Shown piece after piece: positions 32,400-42,949 of a DNA stretch of 64,000 nt. The first letter of the stretch is position 1; the number at the start of each line of letters is the position of its first letter. The DNA comes from Eurosta solidaginis (lineage: Eukaryota; Arthropoda; Insecta; Diptera; Tephritidae): NCBI RefSeq assembly GCF_040869045.1, contig NC_090322.1, forward strand, positions 168,406,672 through 168,470,671, given 5' to 3'. The notes under the pieces were generated by a model. The model was not told the DNA's origin, searched no databases, and saw only the letters and a program-made list of their open reading frames with translations. Both the position numbers and the translations under genes were made by a program.

Positions 32400-33306
32400 A
32401 CTTCCCAAAAGCATCTCAAGATGTCTACTAAAACCGATGTGGATGGGTTGTCTTCATACCTATTAAAAAAATGTTCTGCCCTTGCTTCCCCATTGTTAGT
32501 TCTGTTCAATAAATCACTTGAAAAAGGAGTGTTTATTGATGCGTGGAAAGTCAGTTCTATCACTCCAGTGTTTAAAAGTGGTAATAAAAACAATATTACG
32601 AATTATCGGCCAATTTCAAAGATATCCTCAGTCTCAAAACTATTTGAGGCTACAGTTAAAAATAAAATTTATTTTGCGGTAAATCACTTAATCTCCGCTC
32701 AACAACACGGTTTTGTTAAAGGTCGCTCAACAGTCTCAAACCTCGCCGAATTTTCGGAATACTACATTTCTGCGTTTCAAAATCGCTATCAAGTTGATTC
32801 AGTTTACACAGACTTTTCAAAAGCTTTTGACAAGGTGAACCACACAATTTTATTATTGAAACTGAGAGCTCTAGGATTTCATTCCACTCTTTTAAAATGG
32901 CTTGAATCCTATCTCTCCTCTCGAAAATGTGTGGTTATGATTGATGGGGCATCATCTGATCCTTTCATTGCGACTTCTGGGGTTCCACAGGGTAGCATAC
33001 TGGGCCCGCCTTCGTAATTTTCATCAATGATATAACCAGCTGTTTCAATTACGCAAATTTTCTGTTGTACGCTAATGATCTTAAGAGTTTTTCGACAATT
33101 ACGAGCAATGAAGACATGGTAAGGCTACAATCTGATATAGATAATGTTGCCGACTGGTGTAAACGTAATAAGTTGAATCTTAATATAAAAAAGTGCTCAC
33201 ATGTTTGCTACTCAAAGTCTCGCTGTAATCTGTATCTGTAAAATGTATGAAAATGTTCAAATTTTCTAGATTAATACGAGATAAATAAATAAAAATAAAT
33301 AAATAA
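32400..33306 (+). mobile_element. CR1/Jockey-group LINE fragment nested in Harbinger element
   Basis: A 5'-truncated, internally deleted LINE encodes RT and ends in a (AAATAAAT)n tail at 33280-33310. Plus-strand RT motifs begin at TKTDVDGLSSYLLKKC. The deletion joins the middle of RT to the 3' end near 33220. Clade assignment is tentative. Confidence 0.8.
32421..33230 (+). pseudogene. Reverse transcriptase of nested LINE
   Basis: The open part (198 codons to 33017) shows VSSITPVFKSGNKNNITNYR, RPISKISSVSKLFE, QQHGFVKGRSTVSNL, VYTDFSKAFDKVNH (motif A with Asp) and TSGVPQGSILGP (motif B). In the next frame FLLYANDLKSF follows, where motif C reads YAND instead of YADD, so the second catalytic Asp is Asn. 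A frameshift at about 33012 separates motifs B and C. The enzyme is dead twice over. Confidence 0.88.
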
Positions 33307-33684
33307 ATATTACACTTAGAAGCTTCAGAACTACACGCGCATTGGTTACGCATATGGGTATATTTTCAGGGCATCTCGAGGGTTTATTTTTATATTTTTG
33401 AATAACTGAATACAAATTGAAATTTCATTGTTATTCCATATTTTTTAAACTCAACTATTTACTCAAAATTTACAAAAATAAGAATGACCGATTATCATGA
33501 CTCAGGATATTTTGAAAAAGATAAAATGTTATTCATTATTCCAAAATCCTTGAATAAAAAATACCTTGTTATTCATCATTCAAGTTTTCTTGAATAATGA
33601 ATAAAAATTTGTTTTTTATTTTTTCGTCAATCGTTATTCAAATTTGTTGATACGCCCATCCCTGGTACGTGACAAGCAGTGTTT

Positions 33685-33835
33685 GTGAAATTTGCGTCAT
33701 GCAGATTACCGCAATCGCAATATAATTAAAAATCTTGGGAGGATGTAGAAAAAGAATGCGGTTTTAAAGGCTTTGAATGTAAATTATGGAATTCACTACA
33801 ATATAATCCTTGGCGATTGGATGCACTTGATTTTT
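33685..33835 (+). pseudogene. MADF/Myb-SANT-like domain remnant of Harbinger element
   Basis: RHADYRNRNIIKNL followed in the next frame by WEDVEKECGFKGFECKLWNS fits the first two helices of a MADF domain (DYRNR...W..V..E.G...CK..WNSL). A frameshift separates the two at about 33738. In PIF/Harbinger elements such a protein binds the transposon ends and helps the nuclease. Confidence 0.7.
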
Positions 33836-33939
33836 TTTCTCAATCTCCAGCGATAACGCTAGCGAAAATGTAACAAGCGAAGGACCGTTTCTTGTCGCAT
33901 CGCGCGATGCGATTACGCTCGATCATAAACGTAGCCTTA

Positions 33940-34384
33940 GTGAGTGACTAACTGCGTTGATGTTAACTGCTTGTGTATGGGTGTGTTAAAAGTAGTTGAC
34001 TACATTTCTCGAGCGCCTGACTGATTGTTGCATTCCAAATGCATAGCACGTCGGAATTGTACAATTTATTTCAATGTAGTTGAGTTTAAAAAAAAATATA
34101 AATATATACACACACACATATGTGTATAGCTAAAAAAAAAGTTAAAAAAGTAAAAGTAGAAAGGGTGCAATAAATTGCATTCAAGTCTAAAAACGGAAGT
34201 TGAGCGCTGAGGCGAGACCGATGGGGCAGCATCCGTTCTCACAGTTGAATCTCGTGTAACATTCTCATGTCACCCATCAGGGAAGCGTTATAATTGAATC
34301 ATTTTAAACAGGGATTGCAAATAATTGTTGTTGGTAAAAAAATTAAACCAAAAATAATCATACTATCAATCAATACTATCTGCA
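33940..34384. other. Unassigned spacer
   Basis: Nothing recognisable; poly(A) runs near 34130. Confidence 0.4.
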
Positions 34385-34670
34385 ATAGATATTCGGCCAC
34401 TATTGAGCCGGAGGGTTGGGTGCAGAAATGGCAGAACATACGAAAATGGCAGTGTATACGGATGTTACGGAATTAATTTACGGAATTAATTTACTGTGTT
34501 GATCCACAAATAAAATAATAACCGTGAAGAAAGCAGCAGAAATTCTGGAGGAAGCGTGCTTAAGCTGCATACGCGTTATTATATACATATATTAATAGTC
34601 AGGCAGTGATTAAGGCAATAATCTCACACAGTACTTCATCAACAAGTGTTGGATATACAGAGAATACCGA
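34385..34670 (+). pseudogene. Diverged RNase H LINE fragment
   Basis: Scattered frames read ATIEPEGW, a TDV (TDG-like) block followed by VDPQI, VKKAAEILEEA, and INSQAVIKAIISHST. These line up in order with ATIEVDGW, TDGSKV...ADPEI, VTKAVETLEEN and IDSQAAIKAIISHST of the LINE at 4742-5254. It is an old plus-strand copy. Confidence 0.65.
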
Positions 34671-35284
34671 TAAATTGATTGATGTTTGAGGGTTTTTTTC
34701 GGCGGATTATATCAATGTACTCGCCTCGCAGGTCAGGTGAAAAAAGAAGGATAATAAAAATAATAAGGATGAGGATAGCGTACGAAGAAAGCATTATTAG
34801 CGGAGAGTCGGGCCAGAGGAGCGACGATACCGCAGCGTTAGTTAGATCGGTCGACTAGAAGGGAGAATCTGGGTTGCCTAAATGAGAGGACCAATTAAAG
34901 AATGCAACGCAATTGATAAGATAAGGGAGCGCTATCGTAGCACAGGGCAACGAAAAGGACTGTTGAGCACATGAACCAGATGGTTTACGTAACCGACAGA
35001 GAGAGTAAACTCGAAACATGATACCATAAGAAGAGTTTGTCGAAGTCAAATCGTTGTTGTGAGCAATCCTCAATATTGTAGTAGGTTCAATGAGGAAGAA
35101 GCTACAAGCAGAAAAAGGGCACCTACTGGCGGAAGGCGACAGAGCGCAGAGGTACGGGGATAGTTCAAATAGCAAAGACTTAAAACATCGAGAACTGTAG
35201 TGCTGATAAAGAAAGGAAACAGTGATAACACATGAACTTCAGTAGATAAGAGGGAGCTCCCAAAATTATTGAAAAGCCACCCAC
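34671..35284. other. Unassigned spacer
   Basis: Probably the decayed continuation of the LINE fragment. No clear motif. Confidence 0.35.
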
Positions 35285-35486
35285 TAGGGGGTGGGGTCGA
35301 GATGGCCTATATGGTTTAATGTGGTCATATTAATCGTTGCCGAGATGGTCGGGCTAGTGCCTTAATGGTGCTTGTTACCGGAACGTACCAAATCTATATC
35401 AGGCAAAGGAATATCAACATCGATAACGCTCCCCAAAGCCTTCTTGGAGTGACTTTATCATTGATACGACAACAACACCAACAATC
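35285..35486 (+). mobile_element. CAA-tailed short retroposon, 3' part, copy 7
   Basis: Contains ATGGTTTAATGTGGTCATAT, CGAGATGGTCGGGCTAGTGC, CGGAACGTACCAAATCTATA and a stem relative CTCCCC...TTGGAG, ending CGACAACAACACCAACAA. It is 5'-truncated with no clear TSD. Confidence 0.8.
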
Positions 35487-36570
35487 CTCATTTTGTTATA
35501 TACTGCAAAGAAGTTTGCCAAAATCCAACAGTTCTGGTACTCGTAAATCAAAAAATTTTCTTGTCATAGAGCTCTGAGCGTGATACAGTAATGGCTGGCT
35601 AGTTTTTGACATGCTATCCTAATGAGACTATGCACATTACATGTTTAGGACCCTGAAAATCCCAGGACTATAGACTGGACAAAATTGCATACATTTGAGG
35701 ATAGAAAATTGTGGCAACGTAATGATGTTGTCACTGTGGAAGAGTTGACGAAGGGTGATAACATCTTAGAAAGGACTTAAATAAATGCGTATAATACAGA
35801 TCCGCTGTCGTACACCATTGCAGTCCTACTGGACTATAAGAAATGAATTGTTGATGCGATAACAAATGGAAAGAAGCACAACACCAGCAACCGGTGGTAT
35901 GTTTATTTAGGAAACTGAAAAAATGTTTACAAATGTGAATACGGCAGACGCAGAAGCGCCGCAATGTCGCTCGTCTCAATTCATCTCGAAATGCAGCATC
36001 GGAAATACACTCACGCAAACTATCAAAAGCTATTTAAGTAATTTATACATGCAAATATATAATTGGAAATGTGTACTCGTTTATTTTTATATATGGGATA
36101 GTTAAACTAGAACTTTTTAATTTTTCTTATCGAAACTTTTTGTCAAAACTGTGTCATTGAAGTGTCATTGAACTCTGATCGGGGAAAGTTTTTAAAAATG
36201 GTTCCACAACTCCAAATCTCGTAATAATTTTGATTTATTTCGACTCGTGCGCCACCCAGCTGAACTATGTGTAAGGTTTCAAGCTTCTACCTAAACAAGA
36301 AGTCAATGAAAAATCGAACACAAGGTTTCATATGCTCTAAATTGATTTTCTAAATATCTATATTTATCTCGGCCCCTGCCCCACCTGGAACAATTTTATA
36401 TCCTGATATTCAATGTTTCAAGACTCTAGTTCCACAAAAAGTTTGTAATGTAGTGTAACACACCTTGCTCATAGAACGTGGCCGGCTGTGCATGCTCGCG
36501 TTATCCGGGCCAAAGCTCGTCGGGTGGGTCCTTGCTGCCGATAGCCGCCTATGAACTCGTTATACTTACT
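35487..36570. other. Unassigned spacer
   Basis: No element or gene recognised. Confidence 0.4.
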
Positions 36571-36684
36571 TACTTACTTAATTGGCGCTTAACCGTCTAA
36601 AGGGTTATGGCCGTCCAACAAGGCGCGCCAGTCGCTCCTTCGCTCCGCCAACCGGCGCCAATTGGTCACACCAAGGGAGTTTAC
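36561..36684 (-). mobile_element. RTE 3'-end scrap with (TTAC)n tail
   Basis: TACTTACTTACTTAATTGGC, GCTTAACCGTCTAAAGGG, CAAGGCGCGCCAG and TTGGTCACACCAAGG match the 3' terminus of the RTE element at 12362-12460. On the plus strand the TTAC run is the element's tetranucleotide tail. The piece is about 120 bp long. Confidence 0.78.
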
Positions 36685-37440
36685 AAAAAAAAAATCAGAA
36701 AATCATGCAACAACGACAAAAAAAATTACTACCCCAATCAAATCCCATAAACAATTAAAAACGGAAAGACTGCTCGGATGAAAGGTCCTCTAATTAATCC
36801 CAGGAATCCCATTACTAAACAGCCTCCTTCTCTTCCCTACCCATCCATAAAGAGATACCCTTATGCATCACCAACCCAACCATACTTACGAACCTAAGTT
36901 TTAATCCATCTCACAAAATAAATTTGAATTTACGAACACGTATTTCCAACTCAAATACAAAAATCTTTATTTAACAATTTTTGATAACCGACTTCATGTT
37001 TAAGTTTTAAATTTTGAAGTTTAAATCTAAATTTATTGTTTGGTCACCTTAATGCATATTATACCAGTTTGGTTTTACGTCCGCCAGTGGGGTAGTGAAA
37101 TTTATATATAAGAGGGAAGCATTGGATATTTGTTGAAAAAAAGATGTAAAAGTATCTAAAAAGCTTTTATGTTTTATGATACATTTATAGCGAAATTGCG
37201 AATGAAATGTTTGCTCTTCTTTTTTGTATACTAATTAAATAAATTTGTTTTTCATATACCGTTTTGATTCGTTTGAAATTATTTGCTCTCATACATTTTG
37301 AGTCAGTGCAAATTGCAATAATTAATTTGATCAAATAAAATAAAAAAAGTTTAACCGAACATTGTTATAACTTAGCTTCAAAAGTGAAAAATAAGTAATA
37401 GTTATCAATAATCAAAAAAAATAATTATCAATTTTGTTAT
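36685..37440. other. Unassigned spacer
   Basis: AT-rich, featureless. Confidence 0.4.
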
Positions 37441-37444
37441 AAAA

Positions 37445-37855
37445 AGTGAAAGAGTAGTTTCTGTATAAGTAACCAAGTACGCCGAGTAGAAATCAACACC
37501 AAATGGACCAATCATAGATATATCAGCACCAGCCTGAATGCTTTTTGTACCAGATTTGGCAATTGTACCCAAATTATTGAGTAAATCAGTTTTGGTCATA
37601 CCAATACCAGTATCAATAATTGTCAAGGTGCCAGGAGTTTTGTTTGGGATGAGCTTAATGTACAACTCTTTACCGCTGTCCCATTTTGTAGGATCTGTGA
37701 GTGACTCGTAATGTATTTTTATACAAATCATCGGATGCATTAGAATTCAATTCACGTAGGAAAATTTCTTTGTTCGAGTAGAATGTGTTGGTGATCAACG
37801 ACATAAGTTGAGCAACCGCAGCTTGGAAAGCGAAGGTTTCCAAATCTTCTGGAAT
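37445..37855 (-). pseudogene. Hsp83: Hsp83 (Hsp90) 5' coding fragment
   Basis: On the minus strand the text reads [71 protein letters not shown] and [20 protein letters not shown]. These are the first about 135 residues of cytosolic Hsp90, including the ATP-pocket motif DTGIGMT. The start codon position holds ATT (37855-37853). There is a frameshift near 37725, a short deletion ([11 protein letters not shown]) and GVDFYS in place of GVGFYS. Just upstream stands TTAAAGAATACAG, like an intron acceptor, where fly Hsp83 has its 5' UTR intron. So it may be a genomic rather than mRNA-derived copy. Confidence 0.9.
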
Positions 37856-39099
37856 CTGTATTCTTTAATTTTTTTATAAAACTGCACAAAATTCAATAAA
37901 ATTTCCTTTTTCTTTTTAAAAAATTGGCAAATTCACTTTTTATGTACTCTTAACCAGCAAAATTATTTTCAAGCGTATTTTTTTCACTCTAACTGATCTG
38001 CTCCAATTCCAACTTAAAAAGGAAAGAGCTCTCCCCAGCGGAAGTTCGAAGTTGCTCTCTCTCGTGCAGCTGGTTTGACATCTCTCCACTGTCAAGTTGA
38101 CAAACTTCACAAATACTGCAGTGTCGTTATTAGGGTTACCATCAAATGCATAAAATGATACTAAGTTTTAGAGTGGACTTTTACATGAAACCCTAAAGGA
38201 AGTGAGACAGTTGCATTTTCATGTGTCATACTTATATTTAAATAGATTTCTTTCGTTCAGACTTTGACTTTGAGAGGCTAGTGCGTCATAAGTAAGTTGA
38301 GAATAGCTCAACATTTAGCTGGCGCTGCATAAACTGTGAGACCGCATCTAAATCGTACTGCATTCAGTCCTTTACTCAGACTGCCATTGTAACACAAGCG
38401 ACAAAACTTGAATGTCAAAATGCGTATAAATTGGTATCAACTATGTAACAAAAATAACAACAACACCAACAAAAAAGTACGCCATAACTCTTAACACTGC
38501 AAAGCATTAACAATATGAAAGTAGTAGTGAAGCATGCAACAACTCTATATGCAACATGCATTGTATGAGGTAGTGATGCAACGTGCAGTAACGACACCAG
38601 CAACAGCAATAACAATCTGTGCCCGGGGAAAGGTTTCAAGATATGCCGCTGTTAGGACGGTGGCACTTTATATGTGGCAGGAAAATGTAGGTGAAGGAGC
38701 AGCGGTGCAGAGAAAAAATGTTGCATGCATACTTAAGTAGTTTTGCATGTAAATTTTGTTGAATGCAATTTAACTTTTAATTACATTTGATTACATATAT
38801 ACATACATATGTACATACATAGTAACACATAAATATTAAAAATTTAATATATGTATTTAAATTGTTTTTGTTTTTTGCACATTTTCGTTACCATGTTTTA
38901 TTCAAATTTTTACAAACAAGTGAGTACAGCGCATAAATTCTTCTGTAACATATCCATTTATCCTTCCGCTGTCATTTAGTGTAATAAAGTTATGCTAGTG
39001 TTGCATTAAACACCAGCGAGCACTACAATGGCAGTTTAGATTTTTATCAAATTTCGCCTATAATTTTTTTTTATTTTCGATAAATTCAGAATAAACTCC
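37856..39099. other. Unassigned spacer
   Basis: Microsatellite text (ACATACATATGTACATACAT near 38800) and no gene. Confidence 0.45.
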
Positions 39100-39593
39100 A
39101 GTGAATATTGTACCTGGAACTATTTTTAATTTTTTACTTAGCGCTTCCTGTATTCAAAAAATATGTTCTTTTGTAGCCCAATAATTTTAAGTTTAATGAA
39201 GTACAAGTTATATGTCTCTCAAAATTCATATTTTTGGTAATTTATTACAACAAAAAAAAAAAAAAATTACAAAAACAAAAAATTAAATTCGAAGTTTTTA
39301 CTCAGTTTTTTGAGTATGCTAACAAAGTGTGTATAAGTTTTAGGTATCTCAAAACTCAGAACGAGTTTTTATTTTATAAAAAAAAAATTAAAATCGAGAA
39401 CAAAAATAAAGACGAAAAAATAAAAAAGGTCGAAACACCGAGAAATTTTTATGAAAGTATGCAAAAATTGCCCAATCACTTTTAGTCTAACAAAGTAGAA
39501 GTTATAGCTTTCTCAAAATTTGCACTGACTTTTGGCAATGAAAAAAAAAATTATAAAACAAAAACACAAAAAACAATTTTTGTTCAATAGAAA

Positions 39594-39758
39594 AATAGTA
39601 GAAAGAAAAAATTTAGACAACTGCCAAAGTTCGTTGTATAGATCCATTTCGGGAACTGCTAAATTCCCTCATCGGCAGGAATTTGGCAGTTCCCGAGATG
39701 GATCTATACAACATCTATGCAGCTTTGGCAGTTGTCTAAATTTTTTCTTTCTTCTATT
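39594..39758. repeat. Long hairpin (165 bp) inside the array
   Basis: Outer arms 39594-39629 and 39723-39758 match in inverted order at 35 of 36 positions. Inner arms 39633-39667 and 39678-39712 match at 33 of 35, around a 10-base loop. It reads like a MITE or a dsRNA-forming unit. Confidence 0.9.
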
Positions 39759-39827
39759 CTAATTAAAAATTTTTTTAATTTAAGAAAAAATTTATCATAA
39801 CAATAATAATGATAAAATAATAATTGT

Positions 39828-39862
39828 TAGGCCTTGAGCTCGATTCGAACTCGCGATCTTAC
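39828..39862 (-). other. tRNA-like B-box motif
   Basis: On the minus strand ATCGCGAGTTCGAATCGAGC resembles a tRNA T-arm/B box, and a sibling lies at 41640-41672. No full tRNA can be folded. Confidence 0.4.
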
Positions 39863-40610
39863 AAAAAAAAAAACAAGCTTAATAAAAAAATTTTTAATTC
39901 GAGAAACTTTTACGAAAATTTTGAGCTTTTACTTAGTTTTCTGTATTTTTTAATATGCAATTTTGTAACCCAATTAATTTTAGTCTAACCACTTAAAAGT
40001 TAAAGGTCTATCGAAATTAATACTGATTTCTTGCAATTTATAAAAAAAAATAATTTATAAGAAAAAATAAAAAAAATTAGAAAAATGTAATCAAATATAA
40101 AGAAATCAAAAAATAAAAAAAAAAAAATGAAAAATGAAAAAATAAAAAAAAAAAAAATGAAAAAAAAAGTTCGAGAAACTCTTACGAAGTTTTCAGAATC
40201 TTTTCGAGTATGCAGTGTTGTAGCCCAATAAATTTTAGTCTAATGAAGTAAAAGTCAAAAGGTATCTCAAAACTCATATTGTTTTCTTACAATTTATGAG
40301 AAAAATATTTAAAAAATAAATAAAAATAAAAAATTAGAGAAATTTTTATGAAGTTTTCAGCATTTTTTAGAATATTTAATAAAATAAATGAAGAAATAAC
40401 AATAAAATATAAAAAATGAAAATCTAAAGTTAGAGAAATTTTTACCCAGTCTTCAAAATTTTTTAGAGTATGCAGCTTTGTAGCCCAATCATTTTAGTAT
40501 AACAAAGTACAAGTTATAGAACTCTAAAACTTTGCGTTAAGTTTTGACAATTAGAAAAAAGAAAGACGAAGTAAAAAATATATAATAATAATAATAATGA
40601 CAAAAAGTTG

Positions 40611-41638
40611 TTGGGTGAATATCCTTATCGCGAAGTTCACGCGGGAAAGTGTTCGCCTTCACTTCTTTCGTTCGGGTGAACTTTTTCCGCCTATCGGCAA
40701 TTTCGGGCGAACAAAAGTTCACTTCGAAACAGCTGATGCTCTATTGCGAATTGGCAGTGAACAAATAACAATTGTGTAAATTTTGTAACCAAGCATATAT
40801 TTCCTTAAAATACAACAAAAATATAAATAAAAAATTAATAAAATAATGTTTAGTATTGCACTTTGGCTGGTATTGATTGAGCGCGAGGCGAATATATATG
40901 TGAAAGCGATTTGGAGGCAATTAAGGGACAGTTCTAACCCTTTGGAGCTAAATGATTCACTGTAAGCTAAAAATTACTATTTTCAGCACTTTTGAATAAC
41001 AAGTTGATTTTTTTTCAATTAGCTTTCGCCAATATTACAAGCTAAACAAGCTGACATTCTAATATTTGCTAGTTATTCTTACCAACTCCTTGCCACCATT
41101 GAAGCAAAAATTTGGAGTTCCACCAATTGTAAAGTTGAGTAAATATCTTCGTTTTTTCCGCACAGGGAAAAAGCGTTGGAAAGGACCATGAAGTGGGTCT
41201 TAGGTAATCTTGTTTCAGTGAGGTGATCAACATTTTGGAACCGTTGCTTTTCCACAATAGATAACTTGGTCGACTGATACGTTGTGAAAAATAGAACTTA
41301 CATACTTAGCAATACAGGAATTTCACTTTTTTCCGCTCAGCTTACGATTGTGTATTATTTATTGATTTATTTCTAATAATAGAAGTACATATAATTATAA
41401 GAGTATCAAATTTAAAAAAAAAAAATTAATTACATTTTGTTTTCCTCTCGTTCGCCTGTAAAATATAAGTGAACAAATTTTGGTTTCCCCGCTGTTCATT
41501 TCGCCCGAACAAAGAGTTACCGATAAGGCGAAAACTTTTTCGAACATGAAAAATTGTTTCGCCACCCTCTGCGATAGGGTGAACAAAAACTGTGAATATT
41601 TTCGGGTGAAAATAAAACTCGCGATAAGGGTGGTTGTT
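40611..41638 (+). mobile_element. HARBI1-type (PIF/Harbinger) transposon, deleted derivative
   Basis: Inverted CCTTATCGCGA ends (40623-40633) and TCGCGATAAGG (41624-41634) enclose about 1 kb, with further GTTCACCCGAA/TTCGGGTGAAC-type motifs scattered on both sides. It carries the 5' part of a HARBI1-like nuclease with an intron. It splits the tandem array, whose sixth unit starts at 41699. The exact ends and TSD are unclear. Confidence 0.72.
40846..41270 (+). pseudogene. HARBI1-like nuclease, N-terminal part with intron
   Basis: Exon 1 starts ATG at 40846 and reads MFSIALWLVLIERE...WRQLRDSSNPLELNDS. A GTAAGC donor at 40962 and a CAATTAG acceptor ending at 41032 join to LFRQYYKLNKLTF. A stop follows, and after it KFGVPPIVKLSKYLRFFRTG can still be read. 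These are the conserved N-terminal blocks of HARBI1 transposases (RDxxNPxELxDxLFRxxYRLNK, GVPPxxKLLxxLRFFATG). The DDE catalytic region is absent. Confidence 0.82.
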
Positions 41639-41694
41639 AGACCTTGAGCTAGATTCGAATCAGAGATCTTAGAACACAAGGTTGAATCCTTTTT

Positions 41695-41832
41695 AATTTG
41701 TAGTTTTGTGGCCGAATCAATTTTAGTCTAACAAAGTACAAAGTAGAGGTCTCTCAAAATTCGCATTTATTTTTGATACTTAAAAAATATGTCTCGCATT
41801 TTTTCAAACAAAATTCATTATAAGTTTTTTTT
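41695..41832. repeat. Tandem array, sixth unit
   Basis: TTTTGTGGCCGAATCAATTT and CTAACAAAGTACAAAGTAGAG match the array units left of the HARBI1-type insertion. Confidence 0.78.
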
Positions 41833-41836
41833 TTAA

Positions 41837-42080
41837 CCCTAAAACGGCCGACGAGTCACCGGGGTGACTGTTTCATATTCTCTCCTCCATAAAACACATT
41901 TTTTATAAAAAATGTTTATCTCATTTTCCGGATTTTAAGTCGAAAAAATACAAAAAAAGGTTTTATAATGTTAGTCATTTACAACCGTAACGGGTTGAAC
42001 ACTTTTATTCCTTTTCTGGCAATCACCGGGATGACTCCGTCGGCTAAAATGTGTTGTAAAAATCGTCGGCCGTTTTAGAG
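41837..42080. mobile_element. piggyBac-type MITE (244 bp)
   Basis: Ends CCCTAAAACGGCCGACGA and the inverted TCGTCGGCCGTTTTAGAG match at 17 of 18. TTAA duplicates stand at 41833-41836 and 42081-42084. TTAA targets and CCC-starting ends are diagnostic of piggyBac. Subterminal GTCACCGGGGTGAC is a small palindrome, with a relative (ATCACCGGGATGAC) near the other end. It is non-coding. Confidence 0.92.
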
Positions 42081-42084
42081 TTAA

Positions 42085-42949
42085 ATATCGAAAATGCACC
42101 AAAGCTAAATTTAATTCTCACAATTTCATAAAACCTGCCACTACTCTTTTCGCGTTCGCTGCTGCTTGTAGCACTTAAATACGCACAAATATATATGCAT
42201 GTGGTAGAAGCGTTGGGAGAATATGACATAAAGCCGAACTTATACCACTTTGCTATTGCTATTGTTGTTTTAGCATCTTCTGCCATTTTGCTTGATGGTG
42301 TGTGCAGTACTTAAATTTTTGATGTGTCTTTGGTTGTTAAACAATAAAAATGCAATTGCTGCAAACTTCAAAGTGAACCAAGAAATATGTTAAACATGTG
42401 CATTATTTCAAAATTTTCCTTTAATGCCGTTAAGCGTAGAATTATGTCATTGCCGTTAAGTCCGTAGAACATTTTCAATTTATGGCACGCATAACTGAAC
42501 ACTCTTGCGCAAAATTATAGTATTAGAAAGCTGCAATACTGTTTGTAAGCAAAACATATTGTAAGTATGTGGTTGCTCACATAGAGCTCTCAAATGTTTG
42601 GACCAACAGTACCCGCGGATGTGTTTAAGTTAAGCTGAAATGGCAGAGCAAAGGATTGGCGCTTGTCAAACATTCTTAAGAAAATATGGCACACATTCCC
42701 GCAAAGCGACAGTTTCTCACTACTGATGACTAATAACTACCTTCGAATTTTCAAAATCTGTGAAAAGCGTAAGCAATGGCCATTTCATAGAACACCACAA
42801 TGTTAATAGTGTCAGTTGAAAGCACTACAAGGGGGGCCGAATTAGAGCTAGTACCGTCTCTTAATGCGGTAGCTCTGCGTTAGAACTAGTACGTCTCGCT
42901 GCACGAGTAGCTAACGCCTTTGTTTGGAGTTTATACGATTTAAACAATA
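42085..42949. other. Unassigned spacer
   Basis: No gene. A local repeat-like AGCTAGTACCGTCTC / AACTAGTACGTCTC pair lies near 42850-42895. Confidence 0.4.

Larger units (their letters stand above)
31547..33936. mobile_element. PIF/Harbinger-like DNA transposon with nested LINE
   Basis: The terminal inverted repeats start GGCTACGTTTGTGATCGAGC (31547) and, on the other strand from 33936, GGCTACGTTTATGATCGAGC. They remain alike for about 50 bases (GCGATGCGAC, AGAA). A TTA trinucleotide flanks both ends (31544-31546, 33937-33939), the TWA target of PIF/Harbinger elements. A MADF/Myb-like remnant lies inside at 33690-33830, fitting the accessory gene of that superfamily. No HARBI1 nuclease is visible, and a LINE fills the middle. 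Confidence 0.82.
39100..40600. repeat. Degenerate tandem array, units about 250-290 bp, main part
   Basis: The motif TTTGTAGCCCAATCAATTTT...TCTAACAAAGTA...CTCAAAACTCAT recurs at about 39172, 39468, 39962, 40215 and 40478, each preceded by GAGAAA(C/T)TTTTACGAAGTTTTC-type text and followed by long A-runs. The 494-bp gap between the second and third units contains a hairpin insertion. A sixth unit lies at 41699 beyond a HARBI1-type insertion. It is satellite-like, with no coding. Confidence 0.8.

Noticed and set aside
33367..33664. Possible hAT MITE with CAGGG...CCCTG ends and repeated TTATTCATTATTC text
   Set aside because: The ends match over only five to six bases and no 8-bp duplication was found.
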